From Isoetes taiwanensis (taxonomy: Eukaryota > Streptophyta > Lycopodiopsida > Isoetales > Isoetaceae): a stretch of DNA of 64,000 nt. The stretch lies in NCBI GenBank assembly GCA_021234155.1, contig JAJEKV010000011.1:14733255-14797254 (forward strand). Reading direction: 5' to 3'. Positions 34,982 to 44,299 of this stretch are shown here, piece by piece. A program made the position numbers and the translations under genes. Each line of letters starts with the position of its first letter. Position 1 is the stretch's first letter. Below the pieces are notes generated by a model that saw only the letters and a list, made by a program, of their open reading frames with translations, made no database searches and was not told where the DNA came from.

Positions 34982-35529
34982 ATGGCCGACTGCCCCCCAG
35001 TAGCCATACTCGACGGGGTCCTAGTGGTGGACCTCGGTTTTCTGGAGGCCCTCAAAGATTGCAGGCTCGAGAATCTGCAGGAGCGCCTCCGGAGTCGAGC
35101 ATTGGTAGACGTCCCGCCCATTCCTGTCGCCATACCTTCGGGACAGGGTTGTGAATGCATCAGGATTCCTGTAAAGGTTTCCAACGTTTCACACATCCCT
35201 GGGCACGAGACACTTAATGAAGAGTGGGCAAAGAATCTGTTTGCCTACGTTAAGGAAACGGAATTGCCGAATGAAGAATCTGCTGGTTCAAAGCCAGTGA
35301 AGGTGGAGTGCAAGGATGAGCCAGATGACGGTGAATTTGCTTTCCCGGTTCCCTGCTGCAAGGAGACAAGTTTTGGGAGGGTTGACTGGTCTACCAACAA
35401 GGTGTGAGTTCATACACCTAATCGCTTGTTCATTTGATGTTACTCAGATTGTTGCTGCAACTAATGTTCTTTATTGCTGCTGCATGAACTACGCAGAAAA
35501 AACGAGCCCGCCCCAGTTACAGTGCATAG
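34982..35529 (+). CDS. Small two-exon gene of unknown function (150 aa) in the MULE
   Basis: Exon 1 34,982-35,401 ends ACCAACAAG before GTGTGAG; exon 2 35,497-35,529 follows TACGCAG. The join is in phase and gives a protein ending NKKKRARPSYSA, a classic basic nuclear-localisation-type tail. No stop interrupts it, unlike the two larger genes of the element. The body is mildly acidic with two Cys residues (CECIR and PCCKE regions) and has no recognised domain. Position, orientation and lack of damage suggest an element accessory protein (MuDR carries a second gene, mudrB, of obscure role), but there is no visible similarity to it. Confidence 0.6.
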
Positions 35530-35739
35530 CTCGCGACTATCAATGATGGAGGACCGTCCTTTTTTTGGTTTCTGTTCAGACAGTTCTGTTGATTTTTGAT
35601 TTCCTGGTAGCTACCTTGCTGCACGCCTTCTTGTGAAAATACAGATTTAAGTTAATTGATGTGCATATTTTGAATGTGCATATTGTAATTTTTGATGAGT
35701 TTTGCACAATATGAGTTTCTGATATGATATGTTTTGCAT

Positions 35740-36450
35740 AGATACTCAATGTACAGAATCTAAGGTTGAAGATGAATACTCAATGCACAGAATACTATGT
35801 ATATAGATACTTTGTGGCCAAATACACAACGTATACACACTCCATGCACAATCACAGAATGCATGAATACTCTTATGTGTACTGTGTGTATAAATACCCT
35901 GCAAAATACTCGACGTATAAATACTCTGCAAAATACTATACGTATACATACTATGAGTACAAACACACAATCTGCAAATTACTATAGGTTTGAATACTAT
36001 CTGTATAAAATACTAAACGTATAAATACCATGTGTAGAAAATACCGTAAGTATAAATACTCTGTGTATAAATACCATGTGTAGAAATACTCTGTGTATAA
36101 ATCTGCAAATTACTATAGGTTTGAATACTATCTGTATAAAATACTAAACATATAAATACCATGTGTAGAAAATACCGTAAGTATAAATACTCTGTGTATA
36201 AATACCATAAGTATAAATACTCTGTGTATAAATACCATGTGTAGAAATACTCTGTGTATAAATCTGCAAAGGAGTATACATTTGAATACTATCTGTATAA
36301 AATACTAAACGTATAAATACCATGTGTAGCAAATACCACAAGTATAAATACTCTGTGTAAAAAAACATAATATATTAATACTCTGTGTAGAAGTACTCGA
36401 AGCATGCAGACAATACTCTATGTATAATACTTGAAGTATAAATACTCCCA
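35740..36450. repeat. Second, degenerate AATACT/GTATAA repeat array
   Basis: Same vocabulary as the 106-bp satellite (AAATACCATGTGTAGAAA, ATAAATACTCTGTGTATAAA) but irregular, with local duplications of roughly 85-165 bp, for example 36,000-36,110 against 36,115-36,260. It lies downstream of the small gene and looks like an older relative of the same satellite. Confidence 0.85.
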
Positions 36451-36976
36451 TGTATATCACGTTTATACTGCGTATGGAATCACGTTCAATCCTGCGTATG
36501 GAATCACAACCAGAAGCCATAATCTCGATTCATAGTTATAAATAAGCGTCGCACCAAAAAAAAAAAAGCGGGTTTAACGACAGGTTTAACAAACAGGTTC
36601 AACCAAAAAAACACCGTGGTTTAAATGGGCATGCTGAATCTCAGACATGTATGGATGCTCAAAAGGAAACTGCCAAAAAGACGACAGTGTCCGCTTCATT
36701 CGTTATCAGCAGCTAGCCAGTGGAGGTGTGGGAACGCTTCCTCTGGATGAAACATGCAATTAGTTACATCCAGCAAAAAAGGAAAATCGTGAAGCAAGAG
36801 GCGCAGGAAACCACAGGAACTATCGCAAGGATATGGCGCCTAACAATCGGATCGAAGCGCCGGAGCTGGAGCTAAGCACCAAAGCCAAAACATATGATTG
36901 AATTGGAAGCGCCAGAAGCTTGTCCGTCGGGGCTCTGAGAAATTCCCCCTGACGGAATCACCGACTAGGCTAAATT

Positions 36977-37150
36977 CGCTATCAGTCTAGGGGCCAACGT
37001 GGCACCCTGACATTCGTCGACGTCGCGTCACTTCAGTTTGGCACGAATCCATGCAGTGAAGCACTAAAATCGCTGTCAGTGTAGGGGCCAACGTGGCACC
37101 CTGGCATTCGTGAACGTCGCGTCAGCTCAGTGTGGCACAAATCCTAGTAG
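36977..37150. repeat. 94-bp direct repeat, two copies
   Basis: CGCT(A/G)TCAGT starts at 36,977 and 37,071, and the copies stay alike through GGGGCCAACGTGGCACCCTG and CGTCGCGTCA. It is GC-rich and lies beyond the 3' end of the minus-strand gene. Confidence 0.85.
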
Positions 37151-37224
37151 TGAGGGCAATAGATGGCGGCGGCTTGGTATTTATTACGTACGTCGCTCCA
37201 CGTCACCGACTCGCGCAATGATGA

Positions 37225-37412
37225 TTGAACCACAGACTTGTGATTCCACGGAAAAGAATAACGCAAACGAGTGATTCTACGGAGTTGAATCACGAAAGTG
37301 TGATTCTACGGAATGGACTCACCATGGTGTTGTGATTCCACGGTTTGGAATCACCGTGGGGGTGATTCCACGGAGTTGAATCACGAAAGTGTGATTCCAC
37401 GGAATGGAATCA
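37225..37412. repeat. Internal quasi-palindrome group
   Basis: About five units of GATTCCACGGAATGGAATC or GATTCTACGGAGTTGAATC, the same family as the end arrays, 250 bp past the stop of the minus-strand gene. Spacing is about 35-45 bp. Confidence 0.85.
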
Positions 37413-37666
37413 TCGAGCATGCAACTCAAATTCAAATTCAAAAAAGTTCCCGCTCCAAAATCTTTCAATTTCAAATTCAAAAAACTTCATCAGATCATAT
37501 ACAGTGGTATGGGAATTAAAACCAGCAAAGCTGGGAATTTTCGTTCTTTGTTCAATAGCAAGGTTGAAATCATGGGCCATTTTTCCTCAGACGGGTAACC
37601 AAACCACCCTCCTCAGTCCAATCTCCCTGGGGTAGATGAAATGTGCTTTTCCTTTGCTGGACGCAG

Positions 37667-39983
37667 TCAAATAACTTCGCAAAGATGACAAAGAAATGTC
37701 GACCTTGTCATGTCGATTTCCCTCCGCCCAAACCATTTGGATGTGTCAATGACCTGCAAGCGCCAGAAGTTTAGAATGAAACATCACGAAATTAAGTAAA
37801 ATTTGCATACATAACACTCACAGAATGATCTTTCGAGTTGCAAATGTCCAGCAAGAACCTCTTCACAAAACAAATTGTGTATATCCCACAATCCTGGGTA
37901 TTCTCTCTCCAAGCACATTCAAGGGGACACAGGGGGCATTGTGAAGGCTTGAGGATTCAAAATTCCATCTCTTCATAATGTCTGCTATGAAACTGAGCAC
38001 AAACATAGCAATCAGGGAAGGCAAATTCGATAGGAAAGCTGTAAAATTCATCTTACATGGTCGCGAAAGATCTTAAATTGGAGTGCATGGGCGCCATTGA
38101 ATCCGATCTTGCGACACCACGTGGGCCGGGGGTTTGAAGCCTCCCCGCTTGCCTCTTCGTTGGATACCAATATAAACAGGCTCCGATGGTTGCTTTGCAA
38201 AACAAGTTTATGAAATCGAATTGCCTACCAAGTAACTTCGAAATCGAATTGTATACCTGCTCATAACTGGGAAGTAGTAGAAACCGACATTTTGCATCCG
38301 CCAATTCTGCCTGCTAAAAGGTTTGGGTGGGATTAGATTACTGAAAATTTCATAGGCACCTGACTGACCCTCCAAAGAGTTTTGCAAGAAGAGGCCGAAG
38401 GCCGCGGGATGGATGAAAACATGCTGGCACCTCTTATTCTGGGGGATGGCATGAATTAAGGCTCTGTGAAGGGCATTCTACAGTCAGTGAATGATATTGT
38501 CAAACCAAACGAAAAATCAGCTTTGAACTTACAGAAGATAGGCACCAACGCATTCCTCGTTGATTCTGCAGTCCACATCGTCTTCTACACCGGGCACTGT
38601 CATGAAAACCTGGGCAAAATTGGCATAGATCCGAAATTCAGATGCTGCCGATTTTTTCCCTACTCGAATTGCTGTGCTGCAGATTGTTAGTGGATACTTG
38701 AATGTAAAATTACAGGTCCAATTCCTGGAAACAAGGCCTGTTTGGTAAGCAAAAACAGAATCAAAAAATGTGGCCTCCAGTCTATGCATCATGGGAATGT
38801 CAATAATTGTCCCCTCCTCTTCCGACAAAGTGGAGGAGTCGGGAAGACCTGCTGTTTGAATAGCATCGCGCAGACCCTGAATGTAGCTGGACGTCTCAAA
38901 AACAATGTGATTAGGAGCTATGCAATCTTCTGTTTTATTTGCACCCCTCTTTTTCCCCGGTGTTTTCGAAGCTTCGGCCGACCGGAGCTTGCATGCTCTT
39001 TTGGGAGGGGGGGGCGGAAATTCCCCCTCTGTTTGTGCAGCTTCCATACTGAAATCATCTCGGTCGACCTGTTCCTGCTCTCTAGCCAAAGACATGTCGG
39101 CCCTCAACTCTTCAACAGTAACATTGAACCTTCTAGCAATGTTATTTCTTATTGCTGCCCTCTTCTGTTCCTCCAAACTCTCCTCCACCATCCGCCTTAT
39201 CTCCACCTGCTGCATGACCCAAGCAGCCTTGTTTGCCGGTTTGAGAATCCCATGCTCTATTTGCTCCTCTGCCATGGCTTCGGCCCTGCGCCTGGCCCTT
39301 GCCAAAATCCGTCTCAGATTGTGTTGCCACAGGTAATCCTCATCTACACTCCGCTGCAGCTTCACCAATTCAAAATCCCTCTTCTTCTTCGCTAACTCAG
39401 GGGCATTGGGTTTCCTTCCCCGAATTGCTGCTGGCAGCTTGTAATCCCCGCTCATGTTGTGCTTGGCTAACCTGTGGATTTCCAAATCCCACTTCTTGGA
39501 GTAACTTCAATCACAGTTGTCGAATTGGCAGTACCACTGACCATCACCCGCATCGAATTTCCAGTTGGGAATATCTGCCATGTTTCCGGGATTCTCCCAG
39601 GGAGCGTTTTCCATGGCATCGTTGCATAAATCCAGTTCGCACTCTATGCTGGCTTCTGCATCTTTGCAATCAACATCCTCTTGAGGCACTGGAACAGACA
39701 TTTCGCGGGCATCTGCAACCCCCCAAATATTTGGAAAAAAACGAGGAGCTTGAGCAATGAGCTTAGCACGAACAGAATCCGGAGAATCCGGTTGCGGCTC
39801 CAAACCTGCGCCTGCAGCTGTCCCAAAACCATGAACTGCAAAAGCCTTACCGGGAGGGGAGTCCACCTCCGAATCAATAGGCTCTTCTTGCAAGGGATTG
39901 TTCACAGGGAACACAAAAGCCGAATTTGCATCGGATTCAACCTGGAAGTTCTCGCCCTGCGAGGTTTCAAGACTCTGCGCCAT
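37667..39983 (-). pseudogene. C2H2 finger + coiled coil + Ulp1/C48 protease-like gene, broken
   Basis: Ulp1-family proteases remove SUMO from proteins. From the start at 39,983: an acidic N-terminus; one C2H2 finger with correct spacing (CQFDNC, 12 residues, HRLAKH) at about 39,465-39,535; a long charged helical stretch (39,420-39,080); a linker with a basic KKRGANK; then the protease domain. Exon ends are GTAAGT at 38,532 with acceptor at 38,464; FYYFPVMS joins NHRSLFIL across an intron at 38,256-38,193 (the catalytic His is kept, the usual Trp after it is Arg); DSMAPMHS is the Asp region; QDCGIYTICF is the Cys region; the last exon 37,753-37,667 holds KWFGRREI. A TGA (39,509-39,507) sits inside the finger, and frame changes occur before DSM and before QDCG. 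No active protease can be made. Confidence 0.8.
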
Positions 39984-40389
39984 CTGGAAACGGATTGAAG
40001 CGACAAAAACACAAGAACAGACGCTAGCAGGAACGGGGGCGCCGGGAAGAACGGAGCGCCAGAACGGAGCTGTGAGAAATCGTATGTTGGACGCTAACAG
40101 AAAAGGGGGCGCCGCCGGAATGAACCTCCGAGAAAACGAATGTTTCGAAAGAGAGAAAGGGAAATTTCGGGGTGATTCCTTCGGATGGGCGCAGTTCATG
40201 CAAGGGCTTGACGTGGAGGACGATGATACGCGGAGCCGGCTTCAATCATGACAAATGTCAGGGTACCGTGTACGGTGATAATTATGAGTCGCCAGAATTC
40301 AAAATATCCGTAGGACATAATTAAAATAGCCAAAATATCTACGACAAATCGAGCGGTCAGGATGCGTCACGACAAATCGAGCGGTCAGG

Positions 40390-40959
40390 ATGCGTCGCCC
40401 ATTTGGAGTGATTCCGTCGAATGGAAAATCAAAAAACTGTGATTCCGTCCCCCGGAATCTTCATGTCGTGATTCCACGGAGTTGAATATCACAGAATGTG
40501 ATTCCATCTTGTAGAATCGCGTTCACGTGATTCCTTCTGTTGGAATCAGAATTTGGTGATTCCGCGTTGCAGTATCCTATGGTTGTGATTCTGTCGAATG
40601 GGGAATCAAAAAACTATGATTCCTTCCCCAGAAATCTCTATGTGGTGATTCTGCCACGTTGGATAACACAGAATGTGATTCCATCTGGCAAGATCGCGTC
40701 ATAATGATTCCTTCTAGTGGAATCAGGATTTGGTTATTCCGCGGCGTGGTATCCTAAGGTCGTGATTCCTTCTAGTGGAATACAAGAGTTGTGATTCTAT
40801 CCGACGGTTTCTACCCGTGGTGATTCCGCCGGAAGGTTTTGTAACCGACGGCCAGGATAGACCCGACTGACCGACGACTGGGATGCGTCAGATGCTGCAC
40901 GTGGCGTTGTCAGTGTACGGTTACGGGGTCGCCAGAACGGACCCCGTTTCCCCGGGCTC
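40390..40959. repeat. Right subterminal array of quasi-palindromes
   Basis: About 15 units of GTGATTCCGTCGAATGGAAT-like sequence, mirror images of the left array, running up to the right TIR. Half-sites (GTGATTCC, GGAATC) are kept while centres vary. The region also has a short direct repeat, CGACAAATCGAGCGGTCAGG, at about 40,342 and 40,372. Confidence 0.9.
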
Positions 40960-41025
40960 GTGATTCTGCGTCAAGGAATATCTTGCGATGGAATCACAAT
41001 AACCGGGGTAAAAATATTTCGACGC
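40960..41025 (-). repeat. Right terminal inverted repeat, 66 bp
   Basis: Reverse complement of the left TIR at about 89%. It is followed directly by the second GTTTAAATC (41,026-41,034). Confidence 0.95.
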
Positions 41026-41069
41026 GTTTAAATCAGCCAAAACGAAAGATAAAGATAAGGTTAGGTGGG

Positions 41070-41840
41070 AATACTGCGTTCTAATTAAAAGTAAGAAGAG
41101 GGCATATTTGAGTGCGAAGCAAGAGGAATTAAAACTGAATTATTAAAAGATCCTCGCAGATTTTGGGCACACTTAAAAGTAAGGAAACAATAGACAAATA
41201 ATTTGGATGTAATTGCGCTCCTATCACAGGTTCGTAAGCTTTATCATATTGATGGGTTAGATGATAAAATGCAAAAGCAAGGTAATGTTTTCTCTCTCAG
41301 TGAAGATGATGTCAAGGATGGTATCAGAAAACTGGCATATGGCAGGGCAGCTGATATAGTTGGCTTGGTATGGGAGATGCTAAAGTGGGCAGGTCCCACA
41401 GTGTTTGCAATAGTGACTAGCATGATAAATGATGCACTATCTAATAGCTTTCCATCCTCGTGGCAATTGAATAGGATTGCGCCACTGCATAAAGCAGGTG
41501 ATATACACGATCTTGAAAACTATAAAATAATTGTATGCAACAATAATAGAAAAGTAGATTAGCACATGGGTAGACAGAAACCATATTCGGGCCACAGGGC
41601 AAGCGGACTTTAGATCGAAGAGATTCACCATTGACCACATCAGGGCCATTATGGATTCAATCAAGAAAACAAAAAAGCTGTTATTTGCACTGTTTGTAGA
41701 TCTAGCAAAAGCATTTGACACAGTAAATCAGGGAATTTATGGACCTACGTGGAAACGATAGGGGTTCCAACAGAAATGAGAAATGCTGTTGCGGAGTTAT
41801 ATGAGGTCGTGATAGTACAACTCTCTTTCCCATTTTCAAA
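41070..41840 (+). mobile_element. Outer LINE, reverse-transcriptase part 1
   Basis: Frames encode the start of a LINE reverse transcriptase: a region ending SSWQLNRIAPLHKAGD (41,203-41,562), then FVDLAKAFDTVN (motif A with its catalytic Asp), then GVPTEMRNAVAELYE. Stops and frame changes interrupt it. It begins 36 bp outside the MULE. The continuation lies at 43,375, after an inserted second LINE. Confidence 0.8.
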
Positions 41841-42097
41841 ACAGGATTCGTGCTCTTGTTTACTTTTCCTGCTTCAACAAGGGTTGTTCAAGAGTATTTT
41901 GGTGTGTATATTTCCTATTTGACTCATTAGGAGTTTAAATAAGCACGCCTGGAGGAGATGAAGAAGTTGAGGTGTAAGCTCCTATAGTAATCTCCTCATG
42001 TGCTGTTGCATGTACTCTTATTTCAGAAAATAAAAAAGTGGTACCTCCGTTTCCTCCCCACCCCTCCCTCCCCCTTCCTCCCCCAAAAAAAAAAAAC

Positions 42098-42212
42098 TCT
42101 CTTTTCCATTCAACCAACGTTGCCAAGAGACTGCTGTCATCAATAGCGATGTCCTCTCTCTTTTCCATTCAACCAACGTTGCCAAGAGACTGTTGTCATC
42201 AATAGCGATGTC
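42098..42212. repeat. 59-bp tandem duplication
   Basis: CTCTTTTCCATTCAACCAAC and about 40 following bases occur twice, 59 bp apart (from 42,101 and 42,160), next to an A-run (42,085-42,096). Confidence 0.85.
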
Positions 42213-43372
42213 AACTACCACCCATTGGGATGCGGCTATCAGGTTGCGGGTCACGGCGGGTTGGAAAGCACTATATGCTATGCAGAACAACAGCCACAAG
42301 GCAGAGTTGTATGCCTGGGGCCACCAGTCACATTTGTTTCGGGGCTTGGTTGAGCCGGTCCTTTTGTATGGGGCAGAAGTGTGGGGTCCGGTGATATCCC
42401 TCAACACCTGGAATGACCTTCGAAAGCGTGTGCGAAGGCCTTCTTGGCACGGGCCCCGGGGTGAAGTCCACAGTTCGCACTGCATCCTACTCCAGGAGAC
42501 AGGCTTTCTACCCCTTCAACGGGTTGCATTGGAACGCCATATCGTTTACTTCCAAAAGGTGGTCGCAATGGCTGATACACGCTTGCCCCACCTTGCTTTG
42601 GCCACGGCGATGGGCCCCCAACGCCTGAAATCCCTTTGGAAAAGACAAGCAAGCTCATTGGTTCTCATCTTTGGGGTGTCAAAGGGCAAATCGATCGCCC
42701 GTGTCGGACAAAGAAAGATCGCGAGGCACTTAAACTGTACCTAGATGCTACTCTCCTTCGCAAGCTCTGGGATGCAGAGGCTCTGACGCACGTTAAGCTG
42801 GCACACTATCAGCAGCAAGTCAATCCTAGGCTCACAAGAGGCCCACACCAGTACTTGTACACCCAGCTGCCCATGAAGAAGCGCAGACTTATAGCTTCCA
42901 TTCGCACGGGTGCACATCGCCTCCACATTGAAACAGGGCATTGGGCCCGGGAAGCACGAGAGCAAAGGCTTTGCCAGTGTTGCCACCAGGGCACGATCGA
43001 GGATGAATGTCATGCCCTCCAGATCTGCCCAGCATTTGCCCATATCCGAGAGCGATATGTTCGATTACTAGTGCCTGGGGCCAGCCGTTGCATCAGTTAT
43101 TGACTACGGCGTTAGTGGGTTTGTTGGGGTCATACCTCCAGGAGGTTATGGATGCATGGACTCGTTTGTGTCCTACGGAACGATATTGAACTGTCCTATG
43201 CAATTGTACAGTGTGCCAGCATGCTTATTACTGCTAAGGTTTTTCCCTCGAAAACCCTTCGGGGCGGGGGTTTTTTAATCCTGTAAGTAATATGCTTGCT
43301 GCTCTCTTTTTGTTTGGGTCCCATAGGCCAATTGGTCTCCATGGACGCTAAAAACCTATTCTATTCTCTCCC
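42190..43372 (+). mobile_element. Inner LINE, 5'-truncated
   Basis: Encodes the C-terminal half of a LINE ORF2 with a knuckle CQCCHQGTIEDECHALQIC near 42,975-43,031, split over three frames (42,193-42,420, 42,490-42,650, 42,636-43,103). The 3' end carries the family tail (CCAATTGGTCTCCATGGACG, then CTAAAAACCTATTCTATTCTC). It interrupts the outer LINE between RT motif A and the YxDD region, so it arrived later. Confidence 0.8.
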
Positions 43373-43374
43373 AC

Positions 43375-44299
43375 TTTATTTGGTATTTAAATTGATCAAT
43401 TAGAAAAATGGATGCAGGAATATAGAGGATGGGTACGCCATTAGCAAGGTACATAGTGTTGCTACTATTATATACTGATAATATTGTAATATTCACTAGA
43501 AATGCAGGAGATATGCAAAACCATTTAAATGCATTGGCTCGATTTTGCGAACCAAGTGCGATGAAAGTGAATCTCTCCAAGACTAATCCCGAGATGGATT
43601 TCATTTTTATTATAATTTAGAAGAGGTAGAAGTCATGAGCACATATAATTATTTCGGGTTGATTATTGATCACAATCATAGCTGGAACAGAGCGGTTAAA
43701 CAATGCACAAATGCTGGGATCAAAGCACTCTATATAATGCAATGCCAATGTAAAAAGACAGATATTATTGATTGGGAACTGATAAAAAAGCTACATATAA
43801 CACTTGTTAAATCTGTAATTTTATACGGTTGTAAAGCTTGGGTTAAGATTATCAGACGACATCTGGAAGAGGGTAAAAAAAATCCAAAAAAGAGTGCTCC
43901 AAAAGGCACTTAATATGTCGAATGTGCATGAGCTCCCACTGTTTGGGGCTTGAAGTTGGAAGATCGGGCAACTTTTCTAGGCATCGCAGGGTATGCAAGG
44001 TATGTGGTAAAGACAAAGTAGAAGACAAGGAACATGTAATACTGCTTTGTCCTGCATATCAACTAGATAGAGAAAGATTTGGAATTTCTGCAGTGTCCAT
44101 GCTAAGTGCTTTTTTCATGCTTCCTACTGCTACTATAGGATATTACTTCACAGAATTTATGAATATGAGAGAGGTGTCAATTAAGAACTACAAATGTTTA
44201 CTTGATATGTATGATGAACATGAGAGAGACGAGGAATTTGAGTTGGATGATGCTCTTGATGAGAGCAACATCAAATTTGACAAAATTGATATTATATAA
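43375..44299 (+). mobile_element. Outer LINE, reverse-transcriptase part 2 and C-terminus
   Basis: Resumes with IDQLEKWMQEYRG, then LLYTDNIVIFTRNAG (the YADD active-site position reads YTDN), MKVNLSKT, then a C-terminal region with CKVCGKDKVEDKEHVILLC (CX2CX9HX4C), ending with an acidic tail at 44,299. Stops separate the frames. It matches the minus-strand LINE at 59.0-59.4 kb in the IDQL and NLAKAK/NLSKT motifs. Confidence 0.8.

Larger units (their letters stand above)
29928..41025 (+). mobile_element. Mutator-like element (MULE), 11.1 kb, complete ends
   Basis: The first and last 66 bp are inverted repeats (about 89% identical, core AAATATTTTTACCCCGGTTA), flanked by exact 9-bp duplications. 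The interior carries a MULE transposase on the plus strand, a small two-exon gene, and a minus-strand C2H2/Ulp1-like gene, plus a 106-bp satellite and arrays of short quasi-palindromes. MULEs with Ulp1-like genes are known in flowering plants as Kaonashi elements; this one also has a C2H2 finger in the same gene. All three genes lie between the end arrays. Both large genes are broken, so the copy is non-autonomous now, although its ends look intact. Confidence 0.95.

Noticed and set aside
38742-39395. 217-codon plus-strand frame
   Set aside because: Antisense to the coiled-coil part of the C2H2/Ulp1-like gene, which has recognisable motifs and splice sites on the minus strand.
39507-39509. 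TGA read as selenocysteine or programmed readthrough
   Set aside because: Land plants lack selenoprotein synthesis, and the same gene has further frame changes; a CGA to TGA change is simpler.
42401-43043. Minus-strand frames across the inner LINE
   Set aside because: Antisense shadows; the coding sense with zinc-knuckle and RT C-terminal motifs is on the plus strand. The similar plus-strand frame at 55,849-56,046 is likewise antisense to a LINE.
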